Assembly: GCA_034434895.1 (NCBI GenBank) | Contig: DAOTYI010000139.1 | Coordinates: 1 to 37,727 of the forward strand | Direction of reading: 5' to 3' | Source: DAOTXL01 sp034434895 | GTDB lineage: Bacteria; Chloroflexota; Anaerolineae; JAAYZQ01 | Length of the DNA stretch: 37,727 bases | Shown here: positions 7,465 through 15,281 of the stretch, in pieces | Layout: the number at the start of each line of letters is the position of its first letter | Numbering within the stretch: the first letter of the stretch is position 1 | Position numbers and translations under genes: made by a program | Notes under the pieces: model-generated | Database searches by the model: none | The model's input: the letters and a program-made list of their open reading frames with translations, nothing else | What the model was told of the DNA's origin: nothing

Positions 7465-8211
7465 ATGATGGATCTCACCGGCAAAGTCGCCATCGTCACC
7501 GGCGGGTCGCGGGGTATCGGGCGGGCCATCGCTCTGCGGCTGGCCGCCGCAGGCGCCCGCGTTGTGGTCAACTACCGGGGCAACCAGGCCGCCGCTGAGG
7601 AGGTGGTGGCCCATATCCAGGCCCACGGCGGTCAGGCCATCGCCGTCCAGGCCGATGTCAGCGATATGGCCCAGGCCGAGGCGCTGATCGAAGCCGCCCG
7701 GCAAACCTTTGGCCGGGTGGACATCCTGGTCAACAACGCCGGCACCACCCGTGACACGCTGATTATGCGCATGAGCGAAGAGGACTGGGATACCGTCCTC
7801 GACACCAACCTGAAGGGGGCCTTTAACTGCATCAAGGCCGCAGCCCGACCGATGATGCGGCAGAAATATGGCCGCATCATCAACATCAGTTCGGTGTCAG
7901 GATTGGCCGGCAATCCCGGCCAGGCAAACTATGCGGCCGCCAAAGCCGGGCTGATCGGCCTGACCAAGACGGTGGCCAAAGAACTGGGCTCGCGCAACAT
8001 CACCTGCAACGCCATCGCCCCCGGCTATGTGCCCACCGACCTGACCGCCTCTCTGCCGCCGGAGCTGGTCCAGCAGGCGATTGAACGCACTCCGTTGGGC
8101 CGCGCCGGAACGCCGGAGGATATGGCCGCCGCTGTTGCTTTTCTCGCCTCCGACGAGGCCAGCTTTATCACCGGCCAGGTGCTGGCCGTAGATGGGGGCC
8201 TGGCGCTGTGA
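7465..8211 (+). CDS. fabG: 3-oxoacyl-ACP reductase
   Basis: This NADPH-dependent short-chain dehydrogenase/reductase reduces 3-oxoacyl-ACP in fatty acid elongation. The 248-aa length is standard. Motifs include TGGSRGIG (Rossmann glycine motif, residues ~11-18), NNAGTTRD, and catalytic NISSVSG...YAAAK (Ser, Tyr, Lys). PTDLTASLP and the C-terminal ITGQVLAVDGG are typical of FabG. ATG 7465 is immediately followed by a second ATG at 7468, so either may start. The stop TGA overlaps the GTG of the next gene (GTGA), showing translational coupling. Confidence 0.96.
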   Translation: MMDLTGKVAIVTGGSRGIGRAIALRLAAAGARVVVNYRGNQAAAEEVVAHIQAHGGQAIAVQADVSDMAQAEALIEAARQTFGRVDILVNNAGTTRDTLIMRMSEEDWDTVLDTNLKGAFNCIKAAARPMMRQKYGRIINISSVSGLAGNPGQANYAAAKAGLIGLTKTVAKELGSRNITCNAIAPGYVPTDLTASLPPELVQQAIERTPLGRAGTPEDMAAAVAFLASDEASFITGQVLAVDGGLAL

Positions 8212-8597
8212 GCGCCCAGGGGGATGAGGCGGTGGATGAGAATCTGGGCAAAGTGACGATCGCGCCCAATGTGCTGGTCACTATCGTCCAAAAGACGGCC
8301 GGTTCAGTGCCCGGCGTCGCCCACCTGAGCGATCGCGTGCCGGGGGTGAAGCGCCTGCTGGGCCTGCACACCGTTGGGCATGGCGTGGAAGTGGAGGTCG
8401 TAGAGGACCAGGTCAACGTGGAGGTCTATCTCACCGCCAGGCGCAACGTGGACCTGTTGCAGATGGGCCGGCAGGTACAACGGGAAGTGACCCGCGCCAT
8501 CGAGCATATCGTCGGCATGCAGGTCGGCGCGGTCAATGTCCACATCGAAGAGATCGCCGTCGAACCTGCGTCAGGTGAGGGCCTGGAGAGGGGATAG
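8208..8597 (+). CDS. Asp23/Gls24 family envelope stress protein
   Basis: The 129-aa product starts at GTG 8208 and overlaps fabG by four bases. It matches the Asp23/Gls24 (YqhY-like) pattern: NLGKVTIAPNVLVTIVQKTAGSVPGVAHLS, a central variable segment, VEVEVVEDQVNVEVYLTA, and the C-terminal amphipathic segment AIEHIVGMQVGAVNVHIEEI. In Firmicutes yqhY homologues lie beside the acc genes and nusB and are tied to fatty acid synthesis control. Here the gene sits between fabG and nusB, which fits that link. There is no transmembrane segment. Biochemical function is not established for the family. Confidence 0.88.
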   Translation: MSAQGDEAVDENLGKVTIAPNVLVTIVQKTAGSVPGVAHLSDRVPGVKRLLGLHTVGHGVEVEVVEDQVNVEVYLTARRNVDLLQMGRQVQREVTRAIEHIVGMQVGAVNVHIEEIAVEPASGEGLERG

Positions 8598-8605
8598 TCG
8601 GCGCG

Positions 8606-9025
8606 ATGAAGGTGCGTCACCAGGCACGGGTCCTGGCTCTCCAGGCATGGTACGAGGTTGACTGCGCCGGGCACGCACCGGCGGTGGTGATCGAGCGGCG
8701 GTTGGCCGAAGCCAACCTGCCTGAACCGGTTGCCCAGTTTGCCCGCGACCTGGTGCTGGGCATCCAGGCCCATCGCCCCCAACTGGACAGCCTGATCGGG
8801 CGCTATGCGCCGGAATGGCCTGTGGACCAGATCGCGATCATAGACCGCAACGTATTGCGCATTGCCATCTACGAGATCCTGTTCCGGCCAGACATCCCGC
8901 TCAAGGTAGCCATCAACGAAGCGGTCGAACTGGCCAAACAGTTCGGCAGCGATAGCTCCAGCCGGTTTGTCAACGGCGTGTTGGGCACCCTGGTGGCCAG
9001 GGAAGCTGCGTTGAGCAAGCGATGA
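8606..9025 (+). CDS. nusB: Transcription antitermination factor NusB
   Basis: NusB pairs with NusE (S10) on boxA RNA for rRNA antitermination. The 139-aa length is typical. The helical core is clear: RHQARVLALQAWYEVD at the N-terminus, then VDQIAIIDRNVLRIAIYEILFRPDIPLKVAINEAVELAKQFGSDSSSRFVNGVLG, the diagnostic stretch of bacterial NusB (described here in two parts around residue 90). The stop overlaps the tatB start (ATGA), so the genes are co-translated. Confidence 0.96.
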   Translation: MKVRHQARVLALQAWYEVDCAGHAPAVVIERRLAEANLPEPVAQFARDLVLGIQAHRPQLDSLIGRYAPEWPVDQIAIIDRNVLRIAIYEILFRPDIPLKVAINEAVELAKQFGSDSSSRFVNGVLGTLVAREAALSKR

Positions 9026-9516
9026 ATCTCTTTAGCAACATCGGCATCGGTGAGCTGCTCTTGATCCTGCTGTTGGCGCTGCTGGTCGTCGGCCCGGAGC
9101 GGCTGCCCGAGCTGGGCCGCAAGCTGGCCAGGACCCTGCGCGAGGTGCGCAAGGTCTATAACAACCTGACCCGCGACCTGGGCCCAGAGCTGATGTCACT
9201 GCAAAGGAGCACCCTGGAGATCCGGGAAGCGGTCGAGTCGGTCAGTTCCATCCCCCAGGACCTGGGGAAAGCGGTGATCAAAGCCGCCGCCCTGGAGGAC
9301 ACGATCCAGGAGTTGAAGCAGGTGACAGAGGAGGCGGGGCAGATCGGCCGAACCCTGTCAGCCGCCGAACAGGCGATCCAAAGCCCTGTCAAGACCGCGG
9401 CGACCCTTGTCCGCGACTCACTCACGCCCGCCGAACCGGCTCCCACCTCAGGAGAAGCAAGCAGGGCAGCAGAGCCGACAGCCGACGAGCCAACGGAGAC
9501 AACAGGCCGTGAGTGA
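9022..9516 (+). CDS. tatB: Twin-arginine translocase subunit TatA/TatB type
   Basis: The 164-aa product has one N-terminal transmembrane helix (IGIGELLLILLLALLVVG) followed by the hinge GPERLPELGRK and an amphipathic helix. This is the TatA/TatB plan. The conserved Glu in the membrane segment, the GPERLP hinge and the long coiled region (LTRDLGPELMSLQRSTLEIREA...) favour TatB. TatA activity cannot be excluded, since many single-TatA/B systems use one bifunctional protein. The C-terminal ~40 residues are Pro/Thr/Glu-rich and probably disordered. The gene overlaps tatC by eight bases. Confidence 0.9.
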   Translation: MNLFSNIGIGELLLILLLALLVVGPERLPELGRKLARTLREVRKVYNNLTRDLGPELMSLQRSTLEIREAVESVSSIPQDLGKAVIKAAALEDTIQELKQVTEEAGQIGRTLSAAEQAIQSPVKTAATLVRDSLTPAEPAPTSGEASRAAEPTADEPTETTGRE

Positions 9517-10246
9517 CACTCAGACCGTATCGCAAAAGGGCGCCAGCGCCAACACCACGGTGATGCCCCTCCTGGAGCACCTCAAAGAGTTGCGCATGCG
9601 GCTCATCCGCGCCTGCATTGCCCTGCTGATCACCACGGCGGCCAGTTTCGCCTTCGCCAAACGGGTGTTCCTCATCCTGATGGCACCGCTGGGCGACCAG
9701 GCCACACTCCAGGCGCTCAAACCCACCGAGTCGTTGGGCAACTATATGAAGGTGGCCCTGCTCTCCGGGGTGATCGTGGCCATGCCCGTGATCGTCTACC
9801 AGATCGGCCGCTTCATCGCCCCCGGCCTGACCAGGAAGGAGAAACGCGCCCTGCTCCTGCTTGTGCCGGGCGCAACTCTCTGTTTCGTGGCCGGTGTAGC
9901 TTTTGCCTACCTGGTGATGTTACCGGCCGCGATCCCCTTCCTGCAGGGCTTTCTGGCCGACATCATCAAACAGGAATGGGCCGTCGGCGAGTACCTGTCC
10001 TTCGTCACCTCGCTGCTCTTCTGGATCGGCGTGTCGTTCGAGATGCCGCTGTTTGTCTATTTTCTGGCCAGGATCGGCCTGATTGACGCCAAAACACTGA
10101 GCAAAAACCGCAAGTATGCGGTGGTTATCATTGCCATCCTGGCAGCGGTGATCACGCCGACGGTGGACCCGGTGAACATGAGCCTGGTCATGGGGCCGCT
10201 GATCCTCCTGTACGAGATCGGGGTGCTCCTGGCCAAACTTGCCTGA
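9509..10246 (+). CDS. tatC: Twin-arginine translocase subunit TatC
   Basis: TatC binds the twin-arginine signal peptide and forms the membrane core of the Tat exporter. GTG 9509 (MSDTQTVSQKG) is chosen. An earlier in-frame ATG lies deep within tatB and would give an unnatural Arg/Gln-rich extension. The 245-aa product has HLKELRMRLIRAC, the conserved cytoplasmic N-terminal motif. Six hydrophobic helices follow, with FxAPGLTRKEKR between helices 2 and 3 (FIAPGLTRKEKRAL) and the TPTVDPVNM motif near the last helices. Length is normal. The gene ends the fabG-tatC run. Confidence 0.95.
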   Translation: MSDTQTVSQKGASANTTVMPLLEHLKELRMRLIRACIALLITTAASFAFAKRVFLILMAPLGDQATLQALKPTESLGNYMKVALLSGVIVAMPVIVYQIGRFIAPGLTRKEKRALLLLVPGATLCFVAGVAFAYLVMLPAAIPFLQGFLADIIKQEWAVGEYLSFVTSLLFWIGVSFEMPLFVYFLARIGLIDAKTLSKNRKYAVVIIAILAAVITPTVDPVNMSLVMGPLILLYEIGVLLAKLA

Positions 10247-10255
10247 CTCTGATGG

Positions 10256-10295
10256 ACAGGCCAATGACCAATGAGTCACCGGCCTGTTGTTCTTT
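10256..10295 (+). terminator. Possible weak intrinsic terminator after tatC
   Basis: ACAGGCC (10256-10262) pairs with GGCCTGT (10281-10287), followed by TGTTCTTT. The stem is short (7 bp) and the loop is 18 nt, so termination may be partial. The position, 10 bases after the tatC stop codon, is appropriate. Confidence 0.4.
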
Positions 10296-10335
10296 CACCC
10301 AAAAACGACAAAACAGGTCGAGGAGGAACCCAAAT

Positions 10336-11655
10336 ATGTCCCGTATGCGTGTCTTGATCATGGGTGCCGCCGGGCGCGACTTTCACAACTTTAACACCTT
10401 CTTCCGCACCCGGGAGAGGTACGAGGTTGTGGCCTTTACCGCCACCCAGATCCCAAACATTGAAGGGCGGCTCTATCCGCCGGAGCTGGCCGGCGACCTC
10501 TATCCCAACGGCATTCCCATCTACCCGGAAGAGGAGCTGGTCAGCCTCATCCAGAAATATCAGATCGGCCAGGTTGTCTTTGCCTACTCGGATGTGTCGC
10601 ACGAATATGTCATGCACAAGGCCTCGCAGGTGCTGATGGCCGGCGCCGACTTTCGGCTGATGGGCACCCGGCACACCATGCTCCACAGCAACAAGCCGGT
10701 AGTCGCCGTCTGCGCCGTGCGCACCGGTTCCGGCAAGAGCCAGACGACCCGCCACGTGTGCGATACCCTACAAAAGATGGGCCACCGTGTGGTTGCCGTC
10801 CGCCACCCGATGCCCTATGGCGACCTGGTGGCCCAGAAGGTGCAGCGTTTCGCCGACTATGCTGACCTGGACAGGCACCACTGCACCATCGAAGAGCGCG
10901 AAGAGTACGAGCCGCACCTTGACCGGGGGGTGGTGGTCTATGCCGGGGTGGACTATGAAGCCATCCTGCGCCAGGCAGAAAAAGAGGCGGACATCATCGT
11001 CTGGGATGGTGGCAACAACGATCTGCCGTTCTACAAACCTGATCTGCACATCACCGTCACCGATCCGCACCGCGCCGGCCACGAGCTGACCTACTATCCG
11101 GGCGAAAGCAACCTGCGCGCGGCCGATGTGGTGGTGATCAACAAGGTGGACACCGCCGATCTGGCCAACATCGCCCAGGTGCGCGAAAATGTGCGCCAGG
11201 TCAATCCCAAGGCCACCATTGTCGAAGCGGCATCCCCCATCTTTGTCGAGGACCCCGAGGCCATCTGCGGCAAGCGGGTGCTGGTCGTCGAAGATGGTCC
11301 GACCCTGACCCACGGCGAGATGGCCTACGGCGCAGGGGTGGTCGCGGCCCGGCGCTTTGGCGCAGCGGAGATCATAGACCCACGCCCCTATGCCGTCGGC
11401 TCCATCGTCGAAACCTACAAAAAATATCCCACCACCGGCGATGTGCTGCCGGCCATGGGCTACAGCCAACAACAGATGCGCGAACTGGAAGAGACGATCA
11501 ACGCCACGCCGTGCGACCTGGTGATCATCGCCACACCGATAGACCTGGGCCGTCTGCTGCACATCCACCGCCCCCATCAGCGGGTGCGCTACGAACTCCA
11601 GGTCATCGGCCAGCCGACCCTGGAGGGGATCCTCCGGGCCCGGTTCGGCAGGTAG
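10336..11655 (+). CDS. CpgS-like P-loop GTPase/ATPase (cyclic 2,3-diphosphoglycerate synthetase family)
   Basis: ATG 10336 follows AGGAGG (10321-10326) at 9 bases. The 439-aa protein belongs to the COG2403 family. The N-terminal Rossmann-like part begins RVLIMGAAGRDFHNFN (residues 5-20). A P-loop GSGKS follows at residues 131-135 (AVRTGSGKSQTTR), and further on are IVWDGGNNDLP and VVINKVDTAD (GTPase NKxD-like). CpgS of methanogens makes cyclic 2,3-diphosphoglycerate, a thermoprotectant. In bacteria the same name is applied by homology and the role is unknown. The gene precedes the thiolase-fold/DUF35 cluster by ~105 bases and may be co-transcribed with it. I do not assert the cDPG reaction here. 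Confidence 0.8.
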   Translation: MSRMRVLIMGAAGRDFHNFNTFFRTRERYEVVAFTATQIPNIEGRLYPPELAGDLYPNGIPIYPEEELVSLIQKYQIGQVVFAYSDVSHEYVMHKASQVLMAGADFRLMGTRHTMLHSNKPVVAVCAVRTGSGKSQTTRHVCDTLQKMGHRVVAVRHPMPYGDLVAQKVQRFADYADLDRHHCTIEEREEYEPHLDRGVVVYAGVDYEAILRQAEKEADIIVWDGGNNDLPFYKPDLHITVTDPHRAGHELTYYPGESNLRAADVVVINKVDTADLANIAQVRENVRQVNPKATIVEAASPIFVEDPEAICGKRVLVVEDGPTLTHGEMAYGAGVVAARRFGAAEIIDPRPYAVGSIVETYKKYPTTGDVLPAMGYSQQQMRELEETINATPCDLVIIATPIDLGRLLHIHRPHQRVRYELQVIGQPTLEGILRARFGR

Positions 11656-11680
11656 CCGGGTCGGCCCGATTCCGGTCAGG

Positions 11681-11755
11681 AACAAGGAGGTGATGTCCAT
11701 CGAAAATTAATCATCGGTCGTTGGTCATTCATCATTGGTCATTCTACAAGGAGGT
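11681..11755 (+). repeat. Heptad-repeat tract between two copies of a ribosome-binding sequence
   Basis: ACAAGGAGGT occurs at 11682-11691 and again at 11746-11755. Between them lies a degenerate 7-bp-period tract (GGTCGTT GGTCATT CATCATT GGTCATT, 11716-11743). TTGGTCATTC is repeated exactly at 11721-11730 and 11735-11744. The second copy is the working Shine-Dalgarno sequence of the following gene. The layout suggests a tract insertion or expansion that duplicated the leader. Confidence 0.7.
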
Positions 11756-11760
11756 AAATG

Positions 11761-12912
11761 ATGACCCGAAAGGTAGCGATTGTAGGTGTTGGCCTCGCCG
11801 GCTTCCGCCCCCTCACCCCAGAGGTCTCGTACAAAGAGTTGATGTTCGAGGCGGCGGTCAAGGCTTACGAGGATGCCGGCCTGGACCCCCGCCGTGACGT
11901 CCAGAGCTTTGTCACCGTGGCGGAGGACTTTATCGAGGGTACCAGCATTTTCGACGAATATGTGCCTGACCAGCTGGGAGGGATCCTCAAGCCGAATGTT
12001 ACCATCCCCGGCGACGGGATCCACGGCCTGGCGACGGCGTTCATGCAGATCGCCAGCGGCATCGTGGACGTGGTCACCGTGGAAGCCCACAGCAAAGCCT
12101 CTAACGTGTTAACCCTGCCCTCGATCATCGCCTACGCTCTGGACCCTGTACTCAACCGTCCCCTGCGGGCCAACCCGGTGTTTATCGCCGGCATGGAGAT
12201 GAACCGCTATCTGTGGGCCACCGGCACGACCCGCGAGCAGTGCGCCCTGGTAGTCACCAAGAACAAACGCAATGCCCTCTATAACCCGGTGGCTGCCTAC
12301 GGTGCGTCGGTCGGGCTGGAGGCAGTGCTCCAGGCGGAGACCATCTCCTATCCACTGGGCCAACAGGAGATCAGCGCCCACGCCGATGGGGCCATCGTCC
12401 TCGTGCTGGCTGCGGAAGGTGTGGCCGAGAGCCTGGACAACGACCCCATCTGGATCCGGGGCATCGGCTGGTGCAACGACGCCTCCAGCCTGGAAACGCG
12501 GGGCTGGGGCCGGGCCATCTACGCCGAAAGGGCGGGGCAGATGGCCTACCGCATGGCCGGCATTCGCAACCCGATGGAGGAGATTGACTTTGCTGAGATT
12601 GACGACACCTATGCCTATAAAGAGCTGCAACACCTGGAGGCATTGGGCTTTTGCCAGTTCGGCGAGGCAGGTGTCCTCACCGAAGAGGGGGTGACGGGGC
12701 CGGATGGCTACCTGCCGGTGAACATTTCCGGCGGTAGCCTGGGCTGTGGCCACCTGCTGGATGCTTCTGGGCTGCGGGCCGTGGCCGAGGTGGTGCTGCA
12801 ACTGCGCGGAGAAGCAGGGGCGCACCAACTGCCCGACGTGGAAACCGGCCTGGCCTTTGGCTGGCGCGGCGTGCCGACCACCAGTGGGGCAGCCGTGGTC
12901 TTGAGCAACTAG
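11761..12912 (+). CDS. Thiolase-fold protein lacking the catalytic cysteine (SCP-x/Ltp2-like)
   Basis: ATG 11761 lies 6 bases after GGAGG (11750-11754); the ATG at 11758 is too close. The 383-aa product has the thiolase N-terminus (MTRKVAIVGVGLAGF) and SCP2-thiolase features such as ADGAIVLVLAAEGV. Where thiolases carry the nucleophile in CxSG, this protein has GDGIHG near residues 84-89, and no Cys occurs before about residue 160. The position of the C-terminal GHPxGATG motif reads LGCGHLLDASGL, so a His remains. The HDCF-type segment reads DDTYAYKE. Condensation by the standard Cys mechanism is therefore unlikely. Its neighbours, a paralogue and two DUF35 genes, recall the aldolase Ltp2-ChsH2(DUF35), which uses tyrosines. 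Substrate is unknown. Confidence 0.82.
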   Translation: MTRKVAIVGVGLAGFRPLTPEVSYKELMFEAAVKAYEDAGLDPRRDVQSFVTVAEDFIEGTSIFDEYVPDQLGGILKPNVTIPGDGIHGLATAFMQIASGIVDVVTVEAHSKASNVLTLPSIIAYALDPVLNRPLRANPVFIAGMEMNRYLWATGTTREQCALVVTKNKRNALYNPVAAYGASVGLEAVLQAETISYPLGQQEISAHADGAIVLVLAAEGVAESLDNDPIWIRGIGWCNDASSLETRGWGRAIYAERAGQMAYRMAGIRNPMEEIDFAEIDDTYAYKELQHLEALGFCQFGEAGVLTEEGVTGPDGYLPVNISGGSLGCGHLLDASGLRAVAEVVLQLRGEAGAHQLPDVETGLAFGWRGVPTTSGAAVVLSN

Positions 12913-12921
12913 GAGGGGATC

Positions 12922-14088
12922 ATGGGCATCAGAAAAGTCGCCGTTGTCGGGGCCGGCATGACCAGGTTCGTCCGCCGCGCCCAGGAGACGGGCAAGGAGC
13001 TGGCGTTTGAAGCGGCCAGGATGGCCCTCGACTATTGCGATCTGACGTTGGATCAGGTGGATTGCGTGGTCCACGGCACCGCCCCCGACTCGTTCGACGG
13101 GGTACACATGAAAGGGGAATATCTGGCCGACGGTTCGGGTGCCTGGCGCAAGCCCTATACCCGCTGTTATGTGGGTGGCGGCACCGGCGTGTTTGCCCCC
13201 ATCCACGGCTGGTATCACGTGGCCTCGGGCCTGTTTGACATCTGCCTGGTGGTCTGCGAGGAAAAGATGTCCTCCTGCCAGCCCCATCCCCAGGGTGCAT
13301 TCCTGACCATCTTTGACCACACCACCGAGCGCCCATTGGGACCGAATCTGCTGTGGATTTTCGCCCTGGAGATGAACCGTTACATGCATACCTACGGCCT
13401 GAGCAAACGGGACATCGCCCTGGTGTCGGTCAAAAACAAGCGCAATGCCGCCGACCACCCCTGTAGCCTGCTGGGCGACCCCAATATCACGGTGGAAGAT
13501 GTGCTGAATTCCGAAGTGATGGCCTGGCCGGTGCAGCGCCTGGACGTAAGCCCGGTGACCGACGGTGCGGTAGCGCTGGTCCTGGCTGCTGAGCATGTGG
13601 CACGGCGCATCAGCGACAAGCCGGTGTGGATCGAAGGGGTAGGTTGGAACCTGGATACCACCTATTGGACCAACCGTGACCTGTGCTATCCGCGCTACGT
13701 GGAAAACGCTGCCCGCATGGCCTACGAGATGGCCGGCATCACCGAACCGCGCAAGCAGATCCACATCGCCGAGCCGTATGACCCCTTTGACTACAAGGAA
13801 TTGCACCATCTGGAGGGGTTGTTGCTTTTCCCGCGCGGCAAGGCCCCTGAAGCAACCGCTCTGGGCATTACCCAGCGCGATGGGGACCTGCCGGTCTGTC
13901 CCAGTGGCGGATTGCTGGGTGTGGGCAATCCTATCGCTGCTGCCGGCGCGATGAAAGTGGCCGAGCTCTTCTGGCAACTACGCGGCGAGGCCGGCAAGCG
14001 ACAGGTACCCGGTCAGCCCAGGCGTGGTGTGGCCCAGGCCTGGGGCGACCTGATGCAGGTCGGGACCGTGATCGTGATGGGCGTATAG
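12922..14088 (+). CDS. Second thiolase-fold protein lacking the catalytic cysteine
   Basis: The 388-aa product starts at ATG 12922 behind AGGAGGGG (12911-12918), nine bases after the first thiolase-fold gene. It opens MGIRKVAVVGAGMTRF and contains TDGAVALVLAAEHV, so the fold is the same and the two genes are divergent paralogues. The nucleophile region reads YVGGGTGVFAP, with Gly where Cys is expected. The later His motif reads LLGVGNPIAAAGAM (His to Asn), and the HDCF-like segment reads EPYDPFDYKE. Both catalytic thiolase residues are thus replaced. It may be a structural partner of the first protein in a hetero-oligomer, or an aldolase-type enzyme. It carries tyrosines at the rebuilt site. 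Confidence 0.82.
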   Translation: MGIRKVAVVGAGMTRFVRRAQETGKELAFEAARMALDYCDLTLDQVDCVVHGTAPDSFDGVHMKGEYLADGSGAWRKPYTRCYVGGGTGVFAPIHGWYHVASGLFDICLVVCEEKMSSCQPHPQGAFLTIFDHTTERPLGPNLLWIFALEMNRYMHTYGLSKRDIALVSVKNKRNAADHPCSLLGDPNITVEDVLNSEVMAWPVQRLDVSPVTDGAVALVLAAEHVARRISDKPVWIEGVGWNLDTTYWTNRDLCYPRYVENAARMAYEMAGITEPRKQIHIAEPYDPFDYKELHHLEGLLLFPRGKAPEATALGITQRDGDLPVCPSGGLLGVGNPIAAAGAMKVAELFWQLRGEAGKRQVPGQPRRGVAQAWGDLMQVGTVIVMGV

Positions 14089-14101
14089 GGAGGAAAGAAC
14101 G

Positions 14102-14617
14102 ATGACTGCCAACATCAAAGAGTTCCCCGGCACCGGCCTGCGGGAGTCAGATTTCAAAGACAAGAAGGTCCTCTTCACCGAATGGAGTCCCAACGCCCGG
14201 TATGCCTGGGATGCGGGCGTGGCCATCGGTCGTTACCTGAGCGAGTTGAAAGAAGGACGGCTGATCGGTGTGCGTTGCAATCGCTGCCGGCGCACGGTGA
14301 TCCCGCCCCGTATCTTCTGCGAATGGTGCTTCCGCCCTATGGATGAGTGGGTGCCCCTGCCCGATACCGGCACAGTCAACACCTTCTCCCTGTGTTATGT
14401 CACCTGGGACATGCGCGAGCTGACGGAGCCGGAGATCTCGGCAGTGATTGACATAGATGGCACCCAACCGCCGGTCGGGATCATGCACCTGTTGGGCGAG
14501 GTGGACCCACAAGCGGTCAAAATCGGCATGAGGGTCCAGGCTGTCTGGAAACCGCCTGAGGAACGGACCGGCTCCATCCTCGATATCAACTATTTTAAGC
14601 CAATATCTGATATCTGA
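14102..14617 (+). CDS. DUF35 zinc-ribbon/OB-fold protein (first copy)
   Basis: The ATG follows GGGAGGAAAG (14090-14099). The 171-aa product has a rubredoxin-like zinc ribbon, CNRCRRTVIPPRIFCEWC, around residues 60-77 (two CxxC pairs). An OB-fold segment follows (WVPLPDTGTVNTFSLCYV...), ending VDPQAVKIGMRVQAVWKPPEERTGSILDI. DUF35 proteins bind acyl-CoA thioesters and shuttle them to a thiolase-superfamily partner, as in archaeal acetoacetyl-CoA thiolase/HMG-CoA synthase and the Ltp2 aldolase. Adjacency to two thiolase-fold genes fits such a complex. The last five residues (PISDI) are encoded by the heptad-repeat tract that continues into the spacer. Confidence 0.88.
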   Translation: MTANIKEFPGTGLRESDFKDKKVLFTEWSPNARYAWDAGVAIGRYLSELKEGRLIGVRCNRCRRTVIPPRIFCEWCFRPMDEWVPLPDTGTVNTFSLCYVTWDMRELTEPEISAVIDIDGTQPPVGIMHLLGEVDPQAVKIGMRVQAVWKPPEERTGSILDINYFKPISDI

Positions 14618-14645
14618 TACCCAGATATGGGTATTCGATATTGAG
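14602..14645. repeat. Heptad-like repeat tract overlapping a stop codon
   Basis: AATATCT GATATCT GATACCC and then AGATATGGGTATTCGATATT give a degenerate ~7-bp period. The stretch also contains the inverted pair ATACCC-AGATAT-GGGTAT. It begins inside the end of the first DUF35 gene and ends at the Shine-Dalgarno sequence of the second. Composition and period match the tracts at 6354-6444 and 11716-11743. Confidence 0.7.
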
Positions 14646-14655
14646 GAGGACACAC

Positions 14656-15135
14656 ATGGCCATTACAGAAAAGGTTGACAAGTTGCATCATGCCCTCACC
14701 TGGCAGGGTGACATCCCCATCACCAGCCGCTACACAGCCGGTATTGCCGGAGAACGGTTCTTGCGCGCTATCAAGGAGGAGGGCAAGATCCTGGGCACCC
14801 GGTGCCGGGCCTGCGATCTGGTCTATGTGCCGGCGACCCTGTTCTGCGAACGCTGTTTCGCCCGGTTGGATGAATGGGTGGAGGTATCCAGCCGGGGGCA
14901 CCTATTCACCTTCACGGTGCTGACCCGTGACCTGGAGGACCGACCGCTGGCAGAACCGCAGGTGTTGGCCTACGTCAAGCTCGATGGCAGCGACGGCGGG
15001 TTGATCCACTACCTGGGCGAGGTTGACCCGGCAGAACTCTATATCGGTCTGGAGGTGGAGGCGGTATTCAAGGATGCCGCCGAACGGGAGGGTTCGATAC
15101 TGGATATCCGCTATTTCCGGCCGGTGAGAGGGTAG
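14656..15135 (+). CDS. DUF35 zinc-ribbon/OB-fold protein (second copy)
   Basis: ATG 14656 is chosen because GAGGAGG (14643-14649) lies 6 bases upstream; the frame also has a TTG at 14641. The 159-aa product shows CRACDLVYVPATLFCERC (zinc ribbon with two CxxC pairs, residues ~52-70). An OB domain follows (RGHLFTFTVLTRD) with the family ending VDPAELYIGLEVEAVF and SILDIRYF. It is a paralogue of the preceding DUF35 protein with the same order of motifs. Two DUF35 genes following two thiolase-fold genes suggests matched partners. Confidence 0.88.
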   Translation: MAITEKVDKLHHALTWQGDIPITSRYTAGIAGERFLRAIKEEGKILGTRCRACDLVYVPATLFCERCFARLDEWVEVSSRGHLFTFTVLTRDLEDRPLAEPQVLAYVKLDGSDGGLIHYLGEVDPAELYIGLEVEAVFKDAAEREGSILDIRYFRPVRG

Positions 15136-15152
15136 GGGGGAGCACCCCCTTT
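15134..15152 (+). terminator. Short G/C hairpin at the end of the DUF35 unit
   Basis: AGGGGG (15134-15139) pairs with CCCCCT (15145-15150) across a 5-nt loop and is followed by only TT. It overlaps the stop codon of the second DUF35 gene. It is a plausible but weak terminator. Confidence 0.4.
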
Positions 15153-15184
15153 GGCATGGATGAACCTGCCGCCCTGCAACACAG

Positions 15185-15219
15185 GGGTTCTGCGGGCGGC
15201 TCCGCCGCTCGCAGAACCC
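15185..15219. repeat. Strong hairpin in the spacer before the aldo/keto reductase
   Basis: GGGTTCTGCG (15185-15194) pairs with CGCAGAACCC (15210-15219). An inner stem GGCGG/CCGCC closes a 2-nt loop, and a 3-nt bulge lies on the right side. There is no U-tract after it, so it is more like a REP-type or mRNA-stabilising hairpin than a terminator. Confidence 0.6.
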
Positions 15220-15281
15220 TGCTCTCCCTCGAGACAAGCCTGTCAGTTTTATCGCCTGCCCACACAATCGGGAGGTGTGGC

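Noticed and set aside
11693..11710. Five-codon leader peptide (ATG TCC ATC GAA AAT TAA)
   Set aside because: Only two bases separate it from the GGAGG sequence, and nothing suggests attenuation. It is more likely a remnant of leader duplication.
12109..13977. 622-codon minus-strand open frame opposite the two thiolase-fold genes
   Set aside because: The sequence is low in motifs and His/Gly/Gln-rich, as expected of antisense frames. The plus-strand genes have ribosome sites and family motifs.
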